Positions 1 through 11,705 are shown, counted from the stretch's first letter. The stretch is 62,115 nucleotides of DNA from Entrophospora sp. SA101 (GCA_958430865.1 CAUDNR010002201.1:27870-89984), one strand, 5' to 3'. Notes: generated by a model from the letters alone, not told the origin. Made by a program: numbers and translations.

Positions 1-53
1 ATACTAACTGTGTCATTATTATTTAAAGAATATTTATGCATTGCAGTAACTTC

Positions 54-233
54 TACTCCAAATGAGCGACCTTGTCATAGCGGAATATAATTATAACGGA
101 TTTTTAAATTTTTGCTTCACATTCACATTAAAATATAAAAACATAAAAATCCATTGTGGCAAGATCAGTAAATTTTGCCACAACGGGTTTTAAATAAATC
201 TTCGTTCATCCGCTGCGACAAGGTTTGACTGTA
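54..233. repeat. MITE-like inverted-repeat element (TACAG family)
   Basis: The two ends are inverted: the left arm carries ACCTTGTCATAGCGGA and the right arm, read in reverse complement, starts TACAGTCAAACCTTGTCGC and carries AGCGGA. There is no coding potential inside. The TACAGTCAAAC terminus recurs at 21864 and, diverged, at 27637, so this is probably a non-autonomous DNA transposon of Tc1/mariner style with TA targets. The left end is less clear than the right. Confidence 0.55.
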
Positions 234-574
234 TTTAGTGAAGCTGGAAACACACAATGACAGCCAAACGAATAAAATTGATCCGTTGTTATTTGTATTT
301 CTTAAAAAAAAAAATATGCATATTCAACGGATATTCGGTGGATATTTGGCGGATATTCGGTGAATGACCGATTATCCGGATAATATATACAACCACTAGA
401 AATAATTATTAATATTCGAAATAAACAAAAAAGTTTTAAAATATCAACAAGTAGAAATAATTGTTTTTTTTTGTAATACGATCAATCAGCTTATTTTTTA
501 TCTTATTAGTCAAAGATTGACAATTTTTTAAAAATCGCAGAGTCCGTAAAGTTTGTTTACTATGAAGAAACATT
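234..574. other. Intergenic, 5' of PNKP
   Basis: AT-rich sequence with a short local direct repeat of GGATATTCGGT-like units around 328-364. No gene is seen. It should contain the PNKP promoter, but no motif can be singled out. Confidence 0.5.
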
Positions 575-2895
575 ATGTTAAAACAGAAAAAGGTATTATA
601 ATTAAAATCATAATAATAATAAATAATAATACATTATTACAACTGACCAGCTTCAATATTTAAAAAAAGGTACTGATAAATCCATTATTAAAAGTAATGA
701 TAATAATGAAAACGATACCAAAAAAATAAAGTTGAAAAGATATCGTTCAATTGATTTTGAAAAGAAAGATGAACATAAAAAAGAAATAAAAATTGGTAAA
801 ATTTTTATTATTATTTTAAGCCTTTTACTCTTTAGTTTACGCTTTACAGTCTTATATATTCGTGTGTATGTTATATATATACATATAAATTTATTCCTTT
901 GATTAACATGCTTTGAAATTTCAAAACTTATTACACGCTTTATTCTAAGAATTAAAGTCTAGGGTTTTTTCAATTTTTAATCCTAAAACCGAAGTTCAAT
1001 GGAGTGAACATGAAACTATCTTAATAGGAAGATATATTAAATCTAAAGGTGAAAAAAATGAAGCAAGATCAAAAATTGCAGCTTTTGATTTGGTATTTGA
1101 TTTATTATCATTATTTATTCAAAATAATAAAGTAATTCTTTAATTGATATCGATTTTTCATTTTATAATTAGGATTATACGTTGATACAAGTTAAAGGTA
1201 GTCATAAATATGCCAAAGATGAATACGATTGGAGGTGGTGGAAAGAATCAGTTCCAAAAATTTTAAAAGATTATTATGATTCAGGGTTTGCAATTATGAT
1301 AATTTTTATTTGATAATTTAATTTAATAATTATATTAATGATGGTTATGATGATAATTATTAGATATAGACTTATTATTATTAGTAATCAAGGTAGTTTG
1401 GGTATTGAAAAGAAGACAAAGGAAAAAAAGGAAAAAGATTTTAAAAATAAAATCTCTCATATTTCCAACGATGTAAATTTTATTATTTAGTTGTATTAAT
1501 CATTTTAAATATTTTTAATTTAATTATTAATTTTTTTATATTTCTACTTTAGTTAAATATTTCATTTGATATTTATGTTGCTACTGGTAAAGACATTTAC
1601 CGTAAACCAAGGATTGGAATATGGAAATATTTTATTGAGACTGAAAACAATGATTTAATAGGTAAAATAATGTTTTTTAATAATAATAATAATAATAGTA
1701 ATAGTAATAGTAATAACAACAACAACAATGATGATGATGATGATAATTTATAGATTTAGAAAACAGTTTTTATGTTGGTGATGCAGCAGGCAGAATTAGA
1801 AATTGGAAGGCCAATGCACCTTGTGATTGGTCAGACACAGATCGGTAATAATTAAATTAGCCAATTGATTGATTAATTGGTTATAATTAAATAATGGTTA
1901 TGATTTTTATCAATTATAGTAAATTTGCTGAAAATATTGGAATAAAATTTTATACTCCTGAAGAATTTTTTGATAATGCTCAGCCTGCAAAATATTCTTA
2001 TGGAGATTTTAATCCAAAGAGTATTCCAACGATGGATGAAAATGATGATGGTTAATTATCAAAAAAAATACAATATATAATATTTTTTTATTTTTTATTT
2101 TACTAATTCATTACTCACATACCTAAATTTAATGATCTAGTTATGCTATTTTCTCCTAGTGATAAACCTTTGATTTCATCAAGTAATCAATGTGAAATTA
2201 TAATAAATGTTGGACTTCCTGCATCTGGAAAAACAACATTTACAAAAAAATGGTTAATCAGCAAAAATAATTATATTCATGTTAATCAGGTAAAAAATTG
2301 ACAAATGATTTTATAATTATATTCAATAAATATTAACATCATTTACCTATAATCATTTATTATTAGGATATATTAAAAACAAAAGCTAAATGTATCAAGG
2401 CTTGTGAAGATGCTTTAATAAAAAATAAACCTGTTGTAATAGGTAAATATAAAAAATGCTATATTACAATATTTATAATAATAAGTAAATAAATAGCATA
2501 GTAGTAATAATAATAATATTTAGATAATACAAACCCTGATGTTGAAACAAGAAGAACATATATTGATCTAGCTAAAAAATACAATGTCCCAATTAGATGT
2601 TTTTGGTTTCAAGCATCTGAAGCTTTATCAAAACATAATAACATTTATAGAGCATTAAATAGCAATAACAAGGTAATAAAATCAATTATTATTGTTATTT
2701 ATCATTATGATAAATAGATAATAGTATTTGATCTTATTTTAGATTAAATTAATACCTGAAGTTGCATATCAATCTTACAAATCAAGATTTATTGAACCAA
2801 AAATTGAAGAAGGTTTTCAAGAAATAAGATATATGAATTTTGTTTTTGATGGGACTGAACAAGAAAAGAAAATTTGGCAAATGTGGTATACATAA
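575..2895 (+). CDS. PNKP: Bifunctional polynucleotide phosphatase/kinase (PNKP-like)
   Basis: DNA-repair enzyme that removes 3'-phosphates and phosphorylates 5'-OH ends. Exons inferred: 575-592, 651-795, 950-1092, 1173-1285, 1364-1472, 1553-1661, 1754-1844, 1920-2050, 2141-2289, 2367-2442, 2524-2672, 2743-2895 (461 aa, all GT-AG). The HAD phosphatase nucleophile motif FDLDYT is assembled across the exon 3/4 junction, followed by YDWRWW, IISNQGSLGIEK, VATGKDIYRKP and FYVGDAAGR, all family hallmarks. The kinase P-loop GLPASGKTT lies in exon 9 and DNTNPDVETR in exon 11. The N-terminus is about 55 residues, Lys-rich, and has no FHA domain, unlike animal PNKP and like fungal Tpp1-type forms, but here the kinase half is kept. 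The ATG at 575 is chosen because the ATG at 562 does not keep frame across intron 1. Confidence 0.93.
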
Positions 2896-3600
2896 TAAAT
2901 TGCTAACATTTTTAATTTATAAATATAAATAATTAGTATAGGTTTTATAATAGTGTAGTTTATATTTAATTAATCTTTGCATTATTGTAAAATCATATTA
3001 CTGATGAAAATAACTTGATTTTTCTTTTTAAAAAACATTGATTTTATTGTCCAACTATCAGTTTGGATAAATTACTAATTATGTATTGACTTTGGCATCA
3101 AAACAAATTTATAAAGAACTTTGTACCAGTAATTGACATTTTGAGTTGTAGGCTTACTATTAACAAGAAATCATTGGTATTTGCAGCAAGCAAGCTCTGA
3201 ATGAAGTATTTCTTTGATAAATTGCTCACACATAGTATTTTACCGATGTATATATACACCCTCTATAATGGCCTTTTCTATAACAGTTTACACTAACAAA
3301 CTGAGAATTGGATCCCAATTTTTTATTATATAAAAGCCCTACTCTATAATAGTCTTCTTAATTAAATTTCCTATATTGCACAACAACCTTGTCTGTTTAT
3401 ATAATGGCCAACAATCATGATCTGAAATATACATTGGATGGTAATTGTTTTTCAGTGTTAGAAATAGCATAATAGACTGGGGTGTCCACATCATATGATA
3501 TATAAATTTTCATTAATAAGGATTTTTAGGGGTTTTGCGGATTTATTATTATTTTTTTGGTGCCACAAAAATTTTTTTAAATTTATTATATGGGTAATAT
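2896..3600. other. Intergenic with decayed inverted-repeat material
   Basis: No coding region. Repeated short phrases such as CTCTATAATGGCC (about 3262) and TATAATGGCC (about 3400) suggest remnants of a small DNA element related in style to those at 42678 and 45133. Confidence 0.4.
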
Positions 3601-3850
3601 TATATACAGAAAGGTTCTTTTATGAAATATACAGAACCTATGTGACAAATAAGGATTAATTCTTAGAGTTGGTAAACACTGTGTAATTCCTGCCACCCCC
3701 AGCCCACAAATTTAATCATCACGTCTGTGATAAATGTCACATTGGTTTTACAAAAATTTTGAGCTACAATTTAGTTTCCTTTTTTATAGAATGAATTGCT
3801 ATTTTTGGTAGGGTTCTGTATATTCCATTAAAAGAACCTTTCTGTATATA
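3601..3850. mobile_element. Inverted-repeat insertion that truncates the kelch pseudogene
   Basis: Arms of about 38 bp at 3601-3638 and 3812-3850 are near-perfect inverted copies (TATATACAGAAAGGTTCTTT at the outer ends, GGTTCTGTATAT at the inner ends), separated by about 170 bp. Comparison with the intact kelch gene at 46316-48259 shows homology ending at residues HTSNLYK, exactly where the right arm begins. This is therefore most simply an insertion into the duplicated kelch copy, with loss of the 3' part of the gene. Confidence 0.6.
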
Positions 3851-4977
3851 ATATTTTCCTTTATATAAATTTGAAGTATGATAACTATGTACTTTATCAA
3901 TTAGATTAACAGGATAGTTAGTAATGTTTGTTGGAATTGTCCATTGGAAAGGAGATTTTGTTACATCCAATATTGCTATTTTGTCTGGTTTTTCAGTACC
4001 ACCATACACAATTATCCTTCCATCAGGTGCTAAAAACAAATAAATATAATTAAAAAAATATATTTAATTAAATAATTAATAATAAAATTAATTAATTTAC
4101 CTAATACTGAAGAATGTCCAATTTGTAAAGAAGGTATATCACCACCAATTGTTGCCTAATGTAACAAAATATTTATTAATATCTTTTTCAGTTAAAAATA
4201 CCATTACTGATGATTATATAACTTACATTAGACCATAAATTTTGTTTATTATTATATAAAGATGTCTAAACATAATATGTATTATTAGAAAATATAACAT
4301 TCTCATTCCTTTTATTTTAATTAAATAATAAAAAAAATAAATTATAATATTACTTTAGTTGAATAAAGATAAAGATCAAGGTAAATTATATTTTCATCAT
4401 CCAACATATGAGAATTGGGATAATTTATGATTGTTATAGGTGGACCATTATTATATGGTGTTAAGGTTGTAAATATAGACTCTTTGGCATTGAATTTATA
4501 TATATTTGAATCATTAAAGGTGACTATATATGTGTTTCCATTATTATCTTGTGTATACATTGACATCCTAGACTTTAACTGTAGTTGTCCATCAGGGGTC
4601 ACTGGAGTCAAATGAATTTGTATTTATTGAATAAACTATGGAATCATAAGCTGTTGAACCAGGTGTTGAATTTCTTTCTCCAGCTATAACATAAAGTGTG
4701 TCACTATTAACTCCTCCTAATGCTAATAATGCCAAAGCAAATGGAGGTATTAATCCTGATTTTGGAACAATTAGTTTTATTGGTAATTTTTGATTAAGTG
4801 AAAATGGTGTGGATAAATTAGGTAAATTATTTGGTTTGTAGATCTTGAACTGTTAGAATATCCTCCAAAATAATATAGTTTATCATTTAACACTATTGAA
4901 CTTTGAGCACATATATCTAATAATTGACCAGAAACAAAAAAATTGAAACTGTATAACAAAAATAAATTGAAAATCAT
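3764..4977 (-). pseudogene. Kelch-repeat gene copy, frameshifted and 3'-truncated
   Basis: This minus-strand sequence is clearly paralogous to the intact gene at 46316-48259, with the same exon order. It starts with a hydrophobic leader (NLFLLYSFNFFVSGQ) and a kelch blade (VLNDKLYYFGGYS). The frame then breaks: a one-base loss relative to the intact copy near 4825 changes IIYPDLSTTF to an early stop. A later block (about 4342-4611; DGQLQL, YTQDNNGNTYI) is short of bases before DGQLQL. The last recognisable exon (3851-4039; PDGRIIVYGGTEKPDK) runs into the inverted repeat at 3812-3850. The transmembrane helix and cytoplasmic tail of the intact copy are missing. Almost certainly non-functional as the full protein. 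Confidence 0.8.
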
Positions 4978-5255
4978 TGTTAATAAATTTAATGATTTAT
5001 TAAATTATCCATTTTTTTAGCATTAAAAATAAACCTGCTTTTTATTGCATTGCCTTCAAAATGAATATTATATATAAGAAAATTTATGTACAAAAGTAGA
5101 AAGTTTCTCCAAATAAAATTAAACTCATTAATTTTTAGCTGGGAAATACAGTACAGAGTTAAGCAAGTATTTGTTTGATTATTGCCTCCAACTACGCACT
5201 ATCATATAGAAAATCGACATTGGATTTATTGCTACCATTCTTGTTTTTGAAATAG
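3851..5255. repeat. Segmental duplication, copy A (partner 47053-48512)
   Basis: Homology to the second copy covers the kelch exons, their introns and about 280 bp of upstream flank, up to the phrase around AAGCAAGTATTTGTTTGATT (5161) that is matched at about 48414. Both copies have the same orientation and lie about 43 kb apart. Introns and flank are included, so this was a DNA-level duplication, not retrocopying. Confidence 0.75.
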
Positions 5256-5854
5256 AGATTGCTCAAATGACATGTCATCTTTTAGTTCAAGAAATCACAT
5301 TTATTTCCTTTCAAAATTATTAAAAAAAATTTTTCATTTATTGTTAACAAAGAAACTTGCCCTATTACTATATTACGAATTTACAAATTCTGCAATAACT
5401 TAATACGAGAAAATTGCAAAGCTTAATCTGTAGTCACGGCCGCCTAGTAGTTTGAAAGCAATGTACTCTTTTTTCTTTTACCATTATCATAGGTCCCAAT
5501 TACTCATTTATTCAATCACCACATTCATCACCTTATTATTAACATTTAATTAACATTTAAAAAAAATCGGTATAATCAATGATGCTAATTCAGTAATGAT
5601 TTTTTTATCTAATAGTTGATTTGTTTTAGGAAAAAAATTTTAAAAAAAGGATTCGATGTTCTAGAATATAATCGCATAGTATATATAATTGAGCTTGCAG
5701 CTGCAGTTGAAGTTGAAATTGAAGCTGAAGTTGCAGCCGCAGAGCGCTCCCCAAAAATGTTTTTAATGAATATTGGCTTTATTTATAATAAAAAAGATTT
5801 CTGACAGTAATGGTTTGTTTAACAGATTATCGTTATACGTAACTACACACTAAC
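5256..5854. other. Intergenic, no gene recognised
   Basis: A short GC-richer patch around 5430-5460 and an Ala/Glu-coding simple repeat (5690-5750, GAAGTTGAAATTGAAGC-like) are present. A 62-codon open frame here is composed of that repeat and is not convincing. Confidence 0.4.
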
Positions 5855-6240
5855 CTTCTTGATTATCTTTCTCAACTATTTTTATCTTGAGATATTACAT
5901 GAATCATGTGATCGTGATGTTTTATTAATAATAATTAATTTGTTTCTTAACCTTATGATTGATCTTAAATTGTTGGTTATCCTTCTTAACCTTACGGTTA
6001 TCTTTCTTAACCAATTTTATCTTACGATTTTACATGATCCATGTTGTGATTATCTTTTCTTAACTTATATTCTTACATGATCGAGATTTTTATTAATTAA
6101 TTTTTGATTATCTTACGATCTTACAAGGTTCATGTGATTGAGATGTTTTATTTATTGACTGTTAACTATTATTAAATTACGATCTCATATACAAGGTTCG
6201 TGTGATCGAGATGTTTTAATAATTAATTGTCGGTTATCTT
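5855..6240. repeat. Degenerate tandem repeat
   Basis: Units of about 65-85 bp share phrases such as TTACATGATCCATGT, CATGTGATCGTGATGTTTTA, GTTCATGTGATTGAGATGTT and CTTAACCTTATGATT. At least four diverged units can be followed. Short open frames across it (5859-6080) reflect the repeat and not a gene. Confidence 0.55.
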
Positions 6241-7639
6241 TTTTGACTATTTATTGTAAAAAAATTTGTGAAAATTGACCAATCAAATTCACATTTTTTC
6301 ATAATTACATTTTTTCTCTTCGGAAAATATTTTAATAAAAAACTATCTGATAATCTAATATTGATACAACTAATAATAATATGTACTATTTTTATTGATT
6401 TCGGTTACATATTAAGCAGTTGGTTGAAACAAATAACCTTTTAAAAAGAACTGCAATTTTCAGGACTGACTGAAGTTGATGAATACGAAGAATTAATCTT
6501 CAAGAAATTTTGTGGGACGATGATGATGACCAAGGAAAAAGGTTCCAAATCGATGAGAACATACAAACTGCATTAGAAGATGGTTATAAATATGTATTTT
6601 CACTGATGCCAATATTAACAACCAAAACTGCTTGATTTTATAATGTTAAATTTCTCGCTTGCTTTTTTTTCAGTTTACATTAATTCAATCGACCAGGATT
6701 TCTTTTGTTAATAATAATGACGATGATGATAATGATACCATTGGTAATGATAGCGACAATATGACAATGACGATGATAATAATGACGACAATAATGACAA
6801 TGACAATAATGATGGTGACAATAATAGCATCAGCAACTACATTAGCAATGTGGTGGTACTGGTGGCTACGAGCAACTGCCACGGACCCTCCCTCTATTCA
6901 TATGCACTGGCACATACAATAACAACAAGGATAATAAGTTGGGATATGTGAGCATTAGTTTAATGAAAAAGACCTACAACGGAGTCACCAAACAAAAATC
7001 TTGAAACAAATATTTTGGCATCATCATATCTAGGTAAAAAAAAATTTCTTTTACGATTAAACTAGCGTGTAAACTATATTAGATACATGAATGCTTTTAT
7101 TAGATTCCAATACATCAATGATAATCTACAATTTCAACGGTTGGCAAATCGGTACCAGGTGGAAATATTTTTTGCATTTGGAGGCCAAGGAGTTAGAATT
7201 TACATATCTAGTTATAGAATCGTCGTCGTCGTCGTCGTCGTCATTAATATTCGAGGATTCATTTAAAGGAATATTTCCAAGCAATACTCCTTTTTTTACT
7301 TCCTTCTCGCAAATTATTGATTTTTTTTAGTACGATAATAATCATGATGTCGTAATATATTAACTTTGGGCATCAGGTTGCATAATTTTTTGGTAATTAT
7401 AAATAAAAGGAAAACTTCGGCCACTTTGATCAATGATTAATTAGTCAGTCAACTGATCAATGACCAATCAAAAAAAAATTTTTTTTTGAATCCAATCTCT
7501 ATTCTAGATAATTTACGATGGATAAGTGAGGATATGATAGCCTGCTATTTGTTTTTTTTTATTGTCTCTTTCTTTTTTTTTATCTTGAAAAATAAGTAGA
7601 ATGATTCCAACAAGATACTCCTGGCAAGCTGCTGATTAT
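6241..7639. other. Decayed sequence with scattered open fragments
   Basis: At 6470-6600 two overlapping plus-strand frames read like a frameshifted protein (LTEVDEYEELI, then WDDDDDQGKRFQIDENIQT). A (GAT/ATG/ACA)-rich simple repeat spans about 6715-6835. A TCG/GTC microsatellite at about 7220-7240 codes poly-Ser in one frame. I recognise no family, and stops interrupt every frame. Confidence 0.4.
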
Positions 7640-7960
7640 TCAAGGTAAATAATTCATTTCAGGAAAAACAAATTTTGCTTGTTGTTTTTGTTTATATTTC
7701 TCGGTTACTTTTTGGAAGCCATCCATCATCTTTGAGATCGCTAGCACTAGTTTTAACATGGTAAACATTATCAACTCGCATATGATGAAACATAATCCTG
7801 CCTGCTGGAAATCTTTTTCTGAACAACTGATGATCATCATAACTTTCTTTGACTACTTTTCAACCACGGGGCCTATTTTCGCCATTGATTTTCTTGACAA
7901 AAAAATTTACATTGTTGAAAATTCCAGAATTTCCTTTCTTTCCACAATCAACTAATCCAG
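7640..7960 (-). pseudogene. Unrecognised minus-strand gene remnant
   Basis: One minus frame reads like protein over about 100 codons (LVDCGKKGNSGIFNNVN, then KINGENRPRG, then FRKRFPAGRIMFHHMRVDN and SASDLKDDGWLPKSNREI) but is cut by stop codons after RPRG and after NREI. No family is recognised. It could be a coding remnant of a transposon or of a host gene. Confidence 0.35.
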
Positions 7961-8495
7961 TGGTAAATTATTATAGAATGAATTTTTTTTGTTAGGATCT
8001 GCATGAAATTTTGACATTTACATAGCTAACTGTATTAGATGGGCGTCTAAATTAATTTAGACAATTTATTATAATGTAATGTCTAAAAAATAAATTCGAT
8101 CGAATACAAATTAGTTATTATCTGGAAATAATTTCCAAATTTAGTCAATATTTTTTTGAACATCACGCTATTTTATTATTTGGACATTTTGTATATAAAA
8201 TACTAGTACTATTACTATAATAATAATATATTAATATTTTATATTACCATTAAACAATCTATAGCTGTATGCGATCTTTCAAATCATGTGATTATGTCCC
8301 TACTTACATCATGTTTGTTATACAAAATGTACTATACTATTTTGGATAAAATAAATTCAAATTTGGTGTTTTTTCCTACAAATTGAATTTTTTTTCTTTT
8401 TTTTTTTTTCTTCACCCTAAATTTTCTTCAAATAATACAAACTTCTCAATAAACTTTTAACGAACCGAGTAAAATAATACAATAAATAAATAAAA

Positions 8496-9181
8496 ATGAG
8501 TTCAGAAACAACACCTGGTTCCCTTGCTTTCGAAGTTGACTTTAAAGAAAATCCTGAGGCACCTATGCCAGAAAATTTGAAAAAAAGACTTTCAGAAAAG
8601 AAGGAAGAAAAGTATATATATATATATGTATTAATATTAATGTCATCATTTTTATATAAGTAGATATATTTGCCCCTTTGGATTATCTGTTATCTAATAA
8701 AAAATCTTCATAAGTCGTTGTATGCGTGACTTTATGAATAAAAATATATATATAAATTTTTTTTAATATATGGATTATATTTACATGCGATGTATGTATA
8801 GATGAATTAATATTGTGGTTTATATTAATTATCATTATGTAGCTTATCTCAAGAAGAAATCGATAACAAGCTTTCAGAAGCTGAGGAACGAAGAAAGGTA
8901 AAATAATTACTAATCAATAATTAATAATTTATTACACACAAGTACACTGAGTGAATGAATGACTACATATATATATATAGAAAGCAGAAACAGAAAAGGC
9001 AGAAAAGGCAGCTAAAGAAGTTGAACGTGCTAAACAAGTAGCAGAGGAGACACGTCGCCTGTCCGATAATAAATCTAAAGAACTGGCTGCTGAATTACAA
9101 AAGAAACTTGATGATGCCGAGCAAAAAAGAGAAGAAATTTATAAGGAACGTGTCAAGAAAACTGAGGATGAAAAAAAATAA
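8496..9181 (+). CDS. Stathmin-like coiled-coil protein
   Basis: Three exons (8496-8611, 8843-8897, 8981-9181; GT-AG) give 123 residues. After a short N-terminus with GSLAFEVDF (stathmins have an AFEL segment at the same place), residues from about 42 read LSQEEIDNKLSEAEERRK, very close to the start of the stathmin-like domain, then a single long charged helix of Ala/Glu/Lys repeats (AKQVAEETRRLSDNKSKEL, LQKKLDDAEQKREEIYKE) to the end. Stathmins bind two tubulin dimers along such a helix and sequester them; if the homology is real this protein would act on microtubules in the cytoplasm. The length (animal stathmin is about 150 aa) and domain order fit. Generic coiled-coil similarity is the alternative, but the N-terminal AFE element and the EEI-KL-AEERRK signature argue against it. 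Confidence 0.75.
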
Positions 9182-10186
9182 TAATGCATGTCTGATGATT
9201 AATGGAATCAGGATTAATTAGTAAATTGGAATAAATTTTATAAATATCATAAATATTATAAATATTATCATTAGATTAAATTATACATTATTAAATAAAT
9301 AAATATATATATATCTATATTCACATGTTTTTGACTTTTTGAAAACATTATATTAAAAAGTTAACCGACATTCCTCATGAGCTTTTTTAAATTTCACACG
9401 TTTTAAAGAGTGTTTAAAATTATTGTATAGATAAATAACAATGATTTATTTCAGAATAAGGTTTCTGATCCAAACTATTTTCGGAAAAAGTAGCTTTGGC
9501 AATAGTTTAAAATAATTTGGGCCTTATAAAAAATTAATTTTGCCAGTGTTCCGGCAATTTCTGCCATTAAGAGTAAGAGAGGTAGTAGTAGGAAACCTTT
9601 ATTTTAGAAGAAATACATTTTATGAAAATAAAGGACTTGTTGGAATTGAAAAAGAATACTGTGGTGAAATATATATTAATATCTATAAACAGGCAGGTAA
9701 ACTAACAAAACGTAAAAATGTAATGCTACAGAATTCTCGGACGAAAAACTGTATTAACAATATCCTTTTGAAATTATTGATAAATTTATTCAAAAACCCT
9801 CATATCTTCCGAGCCATATAATGAAAATGGTTTCACTCAATTGATTGATTCACAAAAGTTGAATATTTAACAAGATGAATAATTATTGTATAACTAAATT
9901 TCCAGATAATGGAAATTATGCAATGGTTCTTGATGACAACAATAATGCTGACAATGATACATACCACATACTAACAGTGTAAATATTAACATTGATATTT
10001 TTGTCACTTTATTATTTAAGATTAATCAATCGATTTATTTACTTATTAATTTTATTAATGGATATATATATACATGCAATGATGAAAACATAAAAACGAC
10101 AAAGTAAAATAACAGAAGAAAAGGTAATTACTACAACTATAATTTTATAAATTTATGAAATATCAAATAGCTAAAAAATTGATTGT
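9182..10186. other. Intergenic, one unsupported open frame
   Basis: A 93-codon frame at 9540-9821 (plus) has no recognisable domain and ordinary AT-rich composition. Otherwise the stretch is AT-rich spacer between the stathmin-like gene and the 3' end of the F-box gene. Confidence 0.4.
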
Positions 10187-11578
10187 TCAAGATCTAGGAT
10201 TTAATATAACTACTTTATCAACACCATGTTTGTAAAATTTGATTTTTAAAGGGTTAGGTCCATTCCAACTGTTATAACCCTTTGTTAGAAAATCATCAGC
10301 ATTGGAAAAAAAATACTCTATGGTATTTAAATTTTTTGGTTTTGTTTGATTTAATACATCAACTATTTTATCACCATCTATTGCATAATTATTATTATCA
10401 GCTGATCCATAGTTTTTTAATACAATGCGTTTTAATTTAGTGCAATTATTAAATATACAAGCCAGCTCTTGATTCACTTCGTTGTTGTGATGTATATGTA
10501 AATGCTCTAGATTTTTACAATTTTGTCCAATCGATTCAATCAAGATCCCTAAATTTTCAATGTCACTAGGTTTACCATGAATTGTCAAATCTTTAAGATT
10601 TTTCCCATTGGCTATAATGGAACCTAACACGTCTAAAAATAATGATGACTCATCAGAAAGAACTAAAACCAATACTTGAAGATTTGGTAAGAAAACAGAT
10701 TTTAAATTAGTCATTGTGCCATCACCACCAAGTAAGGATTTATCATCAGAGTCATCATATAATTTCAACGTTTCCAAGTTTTGAAATGTCTGGATTAAAG
10801 AATCTAAATTACTTCTAATATTATTTTCATAATAAACTATTGATTTTGAATGAATAGATATTGCTTTCTTGAAATCATCCGATGATAATAAATTGTAAGA
10901 TATCAAAAAAGACAATCTTTTAATCTGACGCTGTGCTTTAATTAATCGAGCTAGACTATGAATAAATTTATCTTTTTTATCCGAATATGATAAATAGTAT
11001 TTTATTTTTAAAAATTGAATATTTCTACAAATATTTGACAACTCATCAAGAAGATCCCAGCTATTTAAGTATGTAAATTCTAATTCATAAAGATTTTGGA
11101 AACAAACATTAAATCTGTGGTGGTTAATCATGTCAGTCATCAAAAATCCATGGCCTGAATTAAAATTAAGAACAAGCTTCCTGATAGCAGTAGAATAATC
11201 TAAAGCAAACTTTATTAATCTTCCTACGAAAAAATGATATTCCAATTCATAAGACATCAAAATCTCTAAATAAGGATCCATCATAAATTTTAATTTATTT
11301 ATAAATTTAGCGTAATTGTGCAATGGTTGTTTCTCCAATAATTTAAAATTTATTTTATCCATAAACAAGTCTTTATCCTCTTTTTCTGCCTCTACTACGA
11401 AACAATTAAATAATATTTTGAAGCTGCCATAAGAATAAAATGGGTTTCTCCATAAGGTTGAAATAATGATATTGTGCCATTGTCTATTGACTAGAATGCA
11501 TGAATATAACGTTTTGTAATCTTTTTCAATATACTTGGATATTTCAATCAAAAGTTCTGGTGGTAAACTAGCAGCCAT
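10187..11578 (-). CDS. F-box protein with LRR-like C-terminal region
   Basis: Single-exon, 463 residues. The N-terminus has the F-box pattern: LPPELLIEISKYIE, then LYSCILVNRQWHNIIISTLWRNP (residues about 4-46), the Skp1-binding part of an SCF ubiquitin ligase. The rest contains repeated leucine-rich segments such as LETLKLYDDS, LKDLTIHG, NLEHLHIHHNNE and KLKRIVLKNYG, which look like degenerate LRRs for substrate binding. Single-exon F-box genes of this type are highly expanded in arbuscular mycorrhizal fungi. The start is the first ATG and precedes the F-box directly. A small inverted-repeat element lies just upstream (11611-11705). The substrate cannot be inferred. Confidence 0.85.
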   Translation of the reverse strand: MAASLPPELLIEISKYIEKDYKTLYSCILVNRQWHNIIISTLWRNPFYSYGSFKILFNCFVVEAEKEDKDLFMDKINFKLLEKQPLHNYAKFINKLKFMMDPYLEILMSYELEYHFFVGRLIKFALDYSTAIRKLVLNFNSGHGFLMTDMINHHRFNVCFQNLYELEFTYLNSWDLLDELSNICRNIQFLKIKYYLSYSDKKDKFIHSLARLIKAQRQIKRLSFLISYNLLSSDDFKKAISIHSKSIVYYENNIRSNLDSLIQTFQNLETLKLYDDSDDKSLLGGDGTMTNLKSVFLPNLQVLVLVLSDESSLFLDVLGSIIANGKNLKDLTIHGKPSDIENLGILIESIGQNCKNLEHLHIHHNNEVNQELACIFNNCTKLKRIVLKNYGSADNNNYAIDGDKIVDVLNQTKPKNLNTIEYFFSNADDFLTKGYNSWNGPNPLKIKFYKHGVDKVVILNPRS

Positions 11579-11610
11579 TCCTGCAAATGAAGAAAATTTA
11601 ATTTTTTTGT

Positions 11611-11705
11611 TTTGCGTGAAAATAAACTAAATGTGAAAAATTAAATTAGCCAATCAAAAGGAATTTCGCACCAAATGCCCCTAAATTCAATTTCACATGT
11701 AACGT
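11611..11705. repeat. MITE family B, copy 1
   Basis: The stretch carries GTGAAAAT at one end, ATTAGCCAATCA inside and TTCAATTTCACATGTAAC at the other end. The same arrangement occurs at 14852-14985 (reverse) and 43597-43680. It sits within about 130 bp of the F-box start codon, in the promoter region. Confidence 0.5.

Noticed and set aside
562..592. Upstream ATG of PNKP at 562
   Set aside because: It leaves intron 1 in the wrong phase; the ATG at 575 fits.
1173..1372. Apparent missing splice donor in PNKP after DSGFAI
   Set aside because: Moving the donor to GG|GTTTGC (1286) gives a normal GT-AG intron and restores DSGYRLIIISNQ.
9757..9770. ATATCCTTTT, a perfect match to a U12 donor
   Set aside because: No recognisable exon precedes it, no branch point and acceptor follow at a plausible distance, and the surrounding frame is not a known gene. 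Chance is likely in AT-rich DNA.
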